Part shown: piece by piece, positions 6,369 to 10,227 of the stretch
How positions within the stretch are numbered: the first letter of the stretch is position 1
How the letters are laid out: every line of letters starts with the position of its first letter
Source of the DNA: JADKCL01 sp046050405
GTDB taxonomy: Bacteria > Bacteroidota > Bacteroidia > J057 > JADKCL01
Reading direction: 5' to 3'
DNA length: 10,227 nt
Assembly: GCA_046050405.1 (NCBI GenBank)
Contig: JBJOPY010000100.1
Location: forward strand, 1-10,227
Translations under genes and position numbers: made by a program
The notes under the pieces: model-generated
Seen by the model: only the letters and a program-made list of their open reading frames with translations
What the model was told of the DNA's origin: nothing
Databases searched by the model: none

Positions 6369-7683
6369 GCTCATCCATATCACAAGGTTGATGGCATTGT
6401 CTCTGGTGATTGCCGGTTGTCAGCGTGGAGCAAGGCTTCCCGAGAAATCCGGTGTCGGGGGTCTGCTAATGTTTGAATATTCGGGCATCACCGTCATGCA
6501 CCAGTATTCAGGGAGGGACTACGTGCATCTCCGGTTTCATTTTGGCTGGCAGAACCCTGAGAAGTACTCTTATGCGACGCAGCGCTTGGCGGTGGAGGGT
6601 GCTTTCGTGGGCGGAGCTAAAGGTCTGACGGCCGATGCGTTTGCGTCCAGTGTAGAAGCTGCCGGGGCGACCCTTGATTTCGCAGCAGGATCAGACGGCC
6701 CTGTGGTGATGGCCAATTGTTTGAAAGACCACTTGGATGAGGCCTGGGCGTTGCTGGTTCGATGCTTCTCCCTCCCGACCTTTGAAAAGGAGGCATATCA
6801 GCAGATGCGCGATTCGCGGATCGCAACTCAGAGAGCCTTGGAGTCCGATCTGGCCCATCTGGCCTCCCAGGCAGCCATCCGTGAGGCCTGGCCGGTGCTT
6901 GATCCCATGAAGACGATGGGAGGGAGCAGCACGGATTTGGAGGTGGTGGAGCACACCACTGCGCAAGCTGCATTCATGGAGATGATGCGGAGCAAGTGCA
7001 ACCTGCGCTTGGTGACGGTGGGGCCAGTCGACGCGGAACGGATCTCGGACTTGCTGCTGGATCTCGTGGAGGTTCTGCCCGATGGCACCTGCGCAGGACC
7101 ACCTGCGACTACTGCTGCACCGCAGTTGCAGCGTGCGAGATTGATTCATAAACCCCATGGGGGGGATTTCATCGCAGGTATTTTCCCCGGCCCGCCGAGA
7201 GGCTCAGTTGCCTCCGTGAACATGGGGCTGGTGATGCATATGGTGGAAAAGCGATTGCACGACCACCTTGTGGTGCGTGACCGCTTGGCGAGTGGTGCAC
7301 TGGCGCAGTACATCCATGCAGACCCAGCCTACAACCTGATCCAGATCAAGGGCAGAAATGCGCTGCAGTGCGCAGAATTCACGCTTTCAGAGCTGAGGAA
7401 ACTGAAGGCGGATGGCTTCTCAAATGTCGAGGTGGAGCTTGGGAAGCGGGCCTTGGGGGCCAGAATCGACTTGAACTATGAGGCGGCTCCGAGCCTCGCG
7501 GCCATTCTCGATGTCACTGCGGCATGGAATTCGCCTACTATTTCTGGTAACGAGCGCCTGATCCTCGACAAGTCAGGCGCAAAGGCGCTGTCTGCCTTGC
7601 TCAGAACCTACTTGACGGGAATCACCTGGGGCATCGTGGGAGATACCACAGGGATTGACCGCAAATCATTGCAAAGACTTTGA
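6358..7683 (+). CDS. M16-like lipoprotein lacking the zinc motif (pseudo-peptidase)
   Basis: This 441-residue protein has a lipoprotein signal peptide ending in LVIAGC, with Cys21 as the lipidated residue, followed by Gln. The rest follows the M16B inactive-subunit pattern. Residues 55-145 show the typical run TADAFASSVEAAGATLDFAA (91-110) and LKDHLDEAWALLVRCFSLP (122-140). Where HxxEH is expected, around residues 70-85, there is YATQRLAVEGAF, with no metal-binding residues. The C-terminal half keeps VRDRLASGALAQY (306-318), equivalent to the Arg...Tyr substrate-holding motif. In known M16B pairs one subunit carries the zinc and the other the Arg/Tyr region. ATG 6358 overlaps the end of the preceding peptidase gene by 11 bases and directly precedes the signal peptide, which supports this start. 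It is probably membrane-anchored and a partner of the M16-OmpA protein; heterodimer formation is inferred. Confidence 0.85.
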   Translation: MHTRLIHITRLMALSLVIAGCQRGARLPEKSGVGGLLMFEYSGITVMHQYSGRDYVHLRFHFGWQNPEKYSYATQRLAVEGAFVGGAKGLTADAFASSVEAAGATLDFAAGSDGPVVMANCLKDHLDEAWALLVRCFSLPTFEKEAYQQMRDSRIATQRALESDLAHLASQAAIREAWPVLDPMKTMGGSSTDLEVVEHTTAQAAFMEMMRSKCNLRLVTVGPVDAERISDLLLDLVEVLPDGTCAGPPATTAAPQLQRARLIHKPHGGDFIAGIFPGPPRGSVASVNMGLVMHMVEKRLHDHLVVRDRLASGALAQYIHADPAYNLIQIKGRNALQCAEFTLSELRKLKADGFSNVEVELGKRALGARIDLNYEAAPSLAAILDVTAAWNSPTISGNERLILDKSGAKALSALLRTYLTGITWGIVGDTTGIDRKSLQRL

Positions 7684-7684
7684 G

Positions 7685-7701
7685 ATGCGAAAGGTTCGCA
7701 T
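7685..7701 (+). terminator. Hairpin directly after the pseudo-M16 stop codon
   Basis: ATGCGAA and TTCGCAT form a perfect 7-bp stem with a 3-base loop AGG, beginning two bases after the TGA stop. The following bases are T-rich (TTATCTTGCGGTTTCCTTTT) but do not form an unbroken T-run. It may be a weak or partial terminator, or an mRNA 3'-end-stabilising hairpin, separating the M16 genes from the lipoprotein gene. Confidence 0.35.
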
Positions 7702-7753
7702 TATCTTGCGGTTTCCTTTTGAGGGGATGCACTATTTTTACCCATCGAATCCA

Positions 7754-7762
7754 TAAGGTTTG
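7754..7762 (+). promoter_or_regulatory. Poor -7-like element before the small lipoprotein gene
   Basis: TAAGGTTTG resembles TAnnTTTG but has one extra base between TA and TTTG. It ends 8 bases before GTG 7771. If it functions, the small lipoprotein gene has its own start with almost no leader. The spacing defect makes this a weak call. Confidence 0.2.
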
Positions 7763-7770
7763 TACGCGCA

Positions 7771-8316
7771 GTGTCACTGAAAAATAATCGCTGGGTATGC
7801 GTTGTCATCCTCCTACTGCTGAGTGGGTGCAGGTACGGATTGCCTGTAGATGAGGTTCGCAGTATGACGGGTCTGGTGCAGGATTGGGAGAAGATTGCCA
7901 TGGCTTCGGAGGACAGGTTTGCAGGCATCGATCGTCGGCACTTGCAGTTTGTGGGCGCATTGACTGACACGACCATCCCGGCAAGGCAGAACCAGGTGCG
8001 GCAAGACACCTCGCTCGGGCTTCAGCTTTCACGGCTTCAGGGCACTTATGAAAGTACCAAGCGGAGACACCTTTACCACCTGAAGGAAATGCGCACCTTC
8101 CTGGATGCGACCAAGGTTTGGTTGCAACGCATCAATGCCGAGGGGAAGGCACGGCGGCTGGTCCGCCGATCATGGCAATCGCGTAAGGGGACTTTCATTT
8201 CGCTTTTTGTCAGGATTCAGCATTCCGAAAGTGAATTTGGTGATCTGTCCCCATACTATGCGAGAATCGCGCAGCTGCTGCCCGGCATGAAGGTATTCTT
8301 CCCATCCAATCCTTGA
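7771..8316 (+). CDS. Small putative lipoprotein of unknown family
   Basis: This is a 181-residue protein I do not recognise. Seen: a positively charged start (SLKNNR), a hydrophobic stretch VCVVILLLL and the lipobox LLSGC with Cys20, a good lipoprotein signal peptide. After Cys20 come mostly charged, helix-prone residues; a run with many Arg, Lys, Glu and Gln (about residues 65-135) could form long helices. No catalytic motif is apparent. The start codon is GTG 7771, chosen because it gives a correctly placed lipoprotein signal; there is no clear Shine-Dalgarno sequence. It lies 87 bases after the pseudo-M16 gene, on the same strand, and is followed by a TPR lipoprotein. No acidic surface-export signal follows the cysteine, so it may face the periplasm. 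Function is unknown; a structural or scaffold part in the envelope is only a guess. Confidence 0.7.
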   Translation: MSLKNNRWVCVVILLLLSGCRYGLPVDEVRSMTGLVQDWEKIAMASEDRFAGIDRRHLQFVGALTDTTIPARQNQVRQDTSLGLQLSRLQGTYESTKRRHLYHLKEMRTFLDATKVWLQRINAEGKARRLVRRSWQSRKGTFISLFVRIQHSESEFGDLSPYYARIAQLLPGMKVFFPSNP

Positions 8317-8367
8317 GGTTCTCACCCGCGCCGTCCTTGATACCGGCCACATTTGCTGGATTCGCCT

Positions 8368-8375
8368 TATTTTTG
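8368..8375 (+). promoter_or_regulatory. -7 promoter element before the TPR lipoprotein gene
   Basis: TATTTTTG matches TAnnTTTG exactly and lies 30 bases before ATG 8406, giving a predicted leader of roughly 25 bases. A TTTG at 8352-8355 is too close to act as a normal -33 element. The position supports ATG 8406 over the upstream TTG at 8313, which would lie before the promoter. Confidence 0.45.
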
Positions 8376-8405
8376 CGGCTCTGCGCTAGAACATTGGAAC
8401 GCTAT

Positions 8406-8987
8406 ATGCTTCGTCGGATTACACTTTCACTCTTCTTGGCAACGGGCATGGTGGTGACATCCTGTCAGAAAATCAGTTCAAGACAAGACCTAGAAAAGAT
8501 CCAAGCCCTTGAAAAGAAGGCCGAGCGCAATCGGGAGTTGGCAAGTAGCGGCGCATCTAAACTTGATCAAGTCTTGATCTCGGAATTAGGGAAAGCCTAC
8601 CTTGAGTGGGCAAACCATTATCCTGCTGCACCGGAGACACCTGAATTTCTTTTCAGGGCTGGAGAACTCTACTCCAACGAACTTCAGGATTTCCCAAGGG
8701 CAATCGAAATGTTCCAGCGCGATTATCAGAACTATCCCGATCATGAGACAGCAGCAAATGCGCTCTTTTTCATTGGATACCTGTACAACAACTCGATTCA
8801 TGACATCGAGAAGGCGGAAAAGTACTACAAGGAGTTTCTGGAGCGGTACCCCTCGCACAACATGGCCGAGCATGCCAGATTTGAGTTGGAATCGCTTGGG
8901 ATGACTCCCAACCAAGTGTTCGAGAAGATCATGAAACGGAATGGTGCCTCGGCTGATACGACAGTGAATCCAGCACATCTACAATAG
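8406..8987 (+). CDS. TPR-containing lipoprotein (BamD/YbgF-like repeats)
   Basis: This 193-residue protein has a lipoprotein signal ending in VVTSC with Cys20 as the lipidated residue. Residues 25-50 are charged and could be a short coiled coil. Two to three TPR-like helix pairs follow: FLFRAGELYSNELQDFPRAI (81-100), then ALFFIGYLYNNSIHDIEKA (119-137) and YYKEFLERYPSHNMAEHARF (140-159). The recurring pattern of a helix, then YP, then a small-residue helix is that of the BamD/YbgF tetratricopeptide group, which act as periplasmic scaffolds at the outer membrane. The protein is shorter than BamD, which has about five repeats, so I do not assign that name. The frame continues upstream to a TTG at 8313, but ATG 8406 directly starts the signal peptide and has a consensus -7 element before it. 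No acidic export signal follows Cys20. It is the last gene before the IS630 element. Confidence 0.82.
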   Translation: MLRRITLSLFLATGMVVTSCQKISSRQDLEKIQALEKKAERNRELASSGASKLDQVLISELGKAYLEWANHYPAAPETPEFLFRAGELYSNELQDFPRAIEMFQRDYQNYPDHETAANALFFIGYLYNNSIHDIEKAEKYYKEFLERYPSHNMAEHARFELESLGMTPNQVFEKIMKRNGASADTTVNPAHLQ

Positions 8988-9041
8988 TCGTCCCTTAAAA
9001 AGTCAAGCCAAAATTTCGATCCGCCCCGGATAATATGTGCC

Positions 9042-9066
9042 TTTGGCCGGAGAAATCATGGCCAAA
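9042..9066. repeat. Inverted repeat between the TPR gene and the IS element
   Basis: TTTGGCC (9042-9048) and GGCCAAA (9060-9066) form a perfect 7-bp stem around an 11-base loop. No T-run follows on either strand, so it is not a standard terminator. It lies 55 bases after the TPR lipoprotein stop and about 155 bases before the transposase start. Confidence 0.35.
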
Positions 9067-9181
9067 ATCCCCTGGTCGGGCTGAGCTTTACATCCTGCTG
9101 GACCGATGGTCGAAAGGAGGAGGCATCGCACTGCCGAAACCACCTTGACCGACTGCTTCCTCATTCAGCATTATATAGATC

Positions 9182-9202
9182 CTAATTTATTTTTACAATT
9201 AG
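9182..9202. repeat. Small inverted repeat in the transposase promoter
   Basis: CTAATT (9182-9187) and AATTAG (9197-9202) are perfect 6-base inverted arms 9 bases apart, lying just upstream of the -7 element of the transposase gene. They could be an operator, part of a transposase-binding site near the left end, or chance in AT-rich DNA. Confidence 0.25.
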
Positions 9203-9208
9203 TTGTAT

Positions 9209-9216
9209 TATCTTTG
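9209..9216 (+). promoter_or_regulatory. -7 promoter element of the transposase gene
   Basis: TATCTTTG exactly matches TAnnTTTG and is followed by four C residues and ATG 9221. The arrangement is the same as before the DUF4159 gene. Transcription should begin at or near the ATG. No clear -33 TTTG is present in the AT-rich sequence upstream. Confidence 0.5.
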
Positions 9217-9220
9217 CCCC

Positions 9221-10227
9221 ATGAGTAGAGTCGCATTGAAGATTAAAAACCACACATCTGAGGAGCTTCTGGGGCTGCTCCGCAAGGACTGGAAGTTCAG
9301 CCAGGCCATCCGCCTGTTCGCCTGCTACCAGGTGTCGCTGGGGAAGCGGCCCAAGGACCTTGCAGCTTTGTATGGCACGACGTTCAAGTCCATCTGCAAT
9401 TGGATCCACAGGCTCAACGAGGGAGGGGTCGAGGCGCTGCTCGACAAGCCCAAGCCTGGCCGCCCCGGCAGGCTTGACCAAGGCAAGCTGGACCGGATCA
9501 AGGACCTGGTGCTGAACGACACGCCCTGGAACCATGGCTTCGAGAGCGCGACCTGGACGGGCCCGTTGCTGATTGCGTGGATTTCGAGGGAGTTTGGCGT
9601 GACCTACAAGAAGGCTCAGATCTACAACATCCTTGACGATCTGGGACTTAGCTTCCAGAAGGGGAAGGGCATCCATTCGGAGTCGGACGGGCGCGAAGGG
9701 CAGGTGGAGGCTGTAAAAAAACTCCAGGAAGAACGCGAAGCGGGGAGCGTGACCGTGTTCCAGGACGAGGCCAGCCTCTCCAACACGGCCACGGTATCCT
9801 ACACATGGGGTCAAAGGGGGTGCCAGCCCAGAGTGCTGCAGAAGCAGCGCAAGCGTGAGCGAAACACGCTTTTCGGTTGCGTGGAGCCAGCCACGGGTGT
9901 AGCCACCACAATAGTCGCCCTGCGCGGGAACACAAGGTCGTTCTTCCAGTTCCTGCTCCTGGTCTCCCGGCAATACCCCGGGCGCAAGGTGGCCATGGTG
10001 CTGGACAACGTGATGTATCACCATGCCAAGAGGCTCAAGCCCATCCTTGAGCGCTACCGCCACCGCATCGAACTCATATTCCTGCCGTCCTACTCCCCCG
10101 ACCTGAACCCCATGGAGCGAATCTGGTGGTACATGCGAAAGAAAATCACCCACAACAGGTACGTCGAGACCATGGTGGCGAGAATCGAGGCTTTCCGAAG
10201 GCTCATGGAAAACTTCGCCCACGAAAA
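9221..10227 (+). CDS. IS630-family transposase, partial at the window edge
   Basis: The frame is open from ATG 9221 to the window end, giving 335 complete residues of a DDE transposase of the IS630/Tc1-mariner group. Seen: an N-terminal helix-turn-helix region with KRPKDLAALYGTTFKSICNW (42-61), a linker KPKPGRPGRL (77-86), a second helical DNA-binding part (about 88-145), and then the catalytic domain. The acidic triad is Asp182 in VFQDEASL, Asp262 in VLDNVMYHHAK and Glu299 in FLPSYSPDLNPMERIWW (287-303); the last block is the family's most typical signature. Family members are about 340-360 residues long, so only a short C-terminal piece should be missing. No frameshift or stop is visible. 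There is no Shine-Dalgarno sequence. A long open frame on the opposite strand is its shadow. Confidence 0.93.
   Translation, partial: MSRVALKIKNHTSEELLGLLRKDWKFSQAIRLFACYQVSLGKRPKDLAALYGTTFKSICNWIHRLNEGGVEALLDKPKPGRPGRLDQGKLDRIKDLVLNDTPWNHGFESATWTGPLLIAWISREFGVTYKKAQIYNILDDLGLSFQKGKGIHSESDGREGQVEAVKKLQEEREAGSVTVFQDEASLSNTATVSYTWGQRGCQPRVLQKQRKRERNTLFGCVEPATGVATTIVALRGNTRSFFQFLLLVSRQYPGRKVAMVLDNVMYHHAKRLKPILERYRHRIELIFLPSYSPDLNPMERIWWYMRKKITHNRYVETMVARIEAFRRLMENFAHE

Larger units (their letters stand above)
9172..10227 (+). mobile_element. IS630-family insertion sequence, right end outside the window
   Basis: The element is recognised from its transposase. The left boundary is a guess: IS630 elements insert at TA dinucleotides, and a TATATA run at 9172-9177 stands at the edge of the AT-rich stretch before the transposase. 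The terminal inverted repeat cannot be confirmed because the right end is not in the window. The transposase gene looks richer in G and C than the AT-rich leader in front of it. Confidence 0.6.

Noticed and set aside
8313..8405. TPR lipoprotein start at the upstream TTG
   Set aside because: It would add 31 residues ahead of a complete lipoprotein signal peptide and lie before the likely promoter.
9182..10222. Long leftward open frame of about 346 codons opposite the transposase
   Set aside because: It is the antisense shadow of the GC-rich IS630 transposase; the plus strand encodes the DDE motifs.

Overview
The window looks like chromosomal DNA from a member of the Bacteroidota with moderate to fairly high GC content. 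Three things suggest this. Most genes lack a Shine-Dalgarno sequence. Several gene starts are preceded by the Bacteroidota-type -7 promoter element TAnnTTTG. Lipoproteins, an LptF/LptG-type permease and a DUF4159 protein fit that phylum. The family or genus cannot be read from the window alone.

Layout: (1) 1-256 shows no gene; a small stand-alone STAS-domain protein follows at 257-625, then about 340 bases with no supportable feature. (2) A leftward block, 968-3653, reads in transcription order nuoA, a DinB-family gene, nuoB, and then, about 200 bases further on, an LptF/LptG-family permease. nuoA, dinB and nuoB are spaced 2 and 10 bases apart, so they look like one transcription unit. A DinB-like enzyme sits between two complex I subunits, and nuoC does not follow nuoB. 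(3) 3654-3911 is a divergent promoter region. (4) A rightward block, 3912-8987, carries envelope proteins: a secreted DUF4159 protein, an M16 metallopeptidase with an OmpA-like peptidoglycan-binding domain at its C-terminus, a second M16-like protein that is a lipoprotein without the HxxEH zinc motif, a small lipoprotein of unknown family, and a TPR lipoprotein. (5) From about 9172 to the end lies an IS630-family insertion sequence whose transposase gene runs off the right edge.

Working model (inference): the first three genes of block 4 (DUF4159, M16-OmpA, pseudo-M16) are spaced 9 bases apart and then overlap by 11 bases, so they are probably co-transcribed. The two M16 proteins resemble the active/inactive pairs known in the M16B peptidase group. 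Here one partner appears to be tethered to peptidoglycan through its OmpA domain and the other to a membrane through its lipid anchor. This doubly anchored protease pair is the most unusual thing in the window. The other notable points are the interrupted nuo cluster and two unrelated genes, DUF4159 and the transposase, with the same TATCTTTG-N4-ATG start, which suggests leaderless mRNAs.
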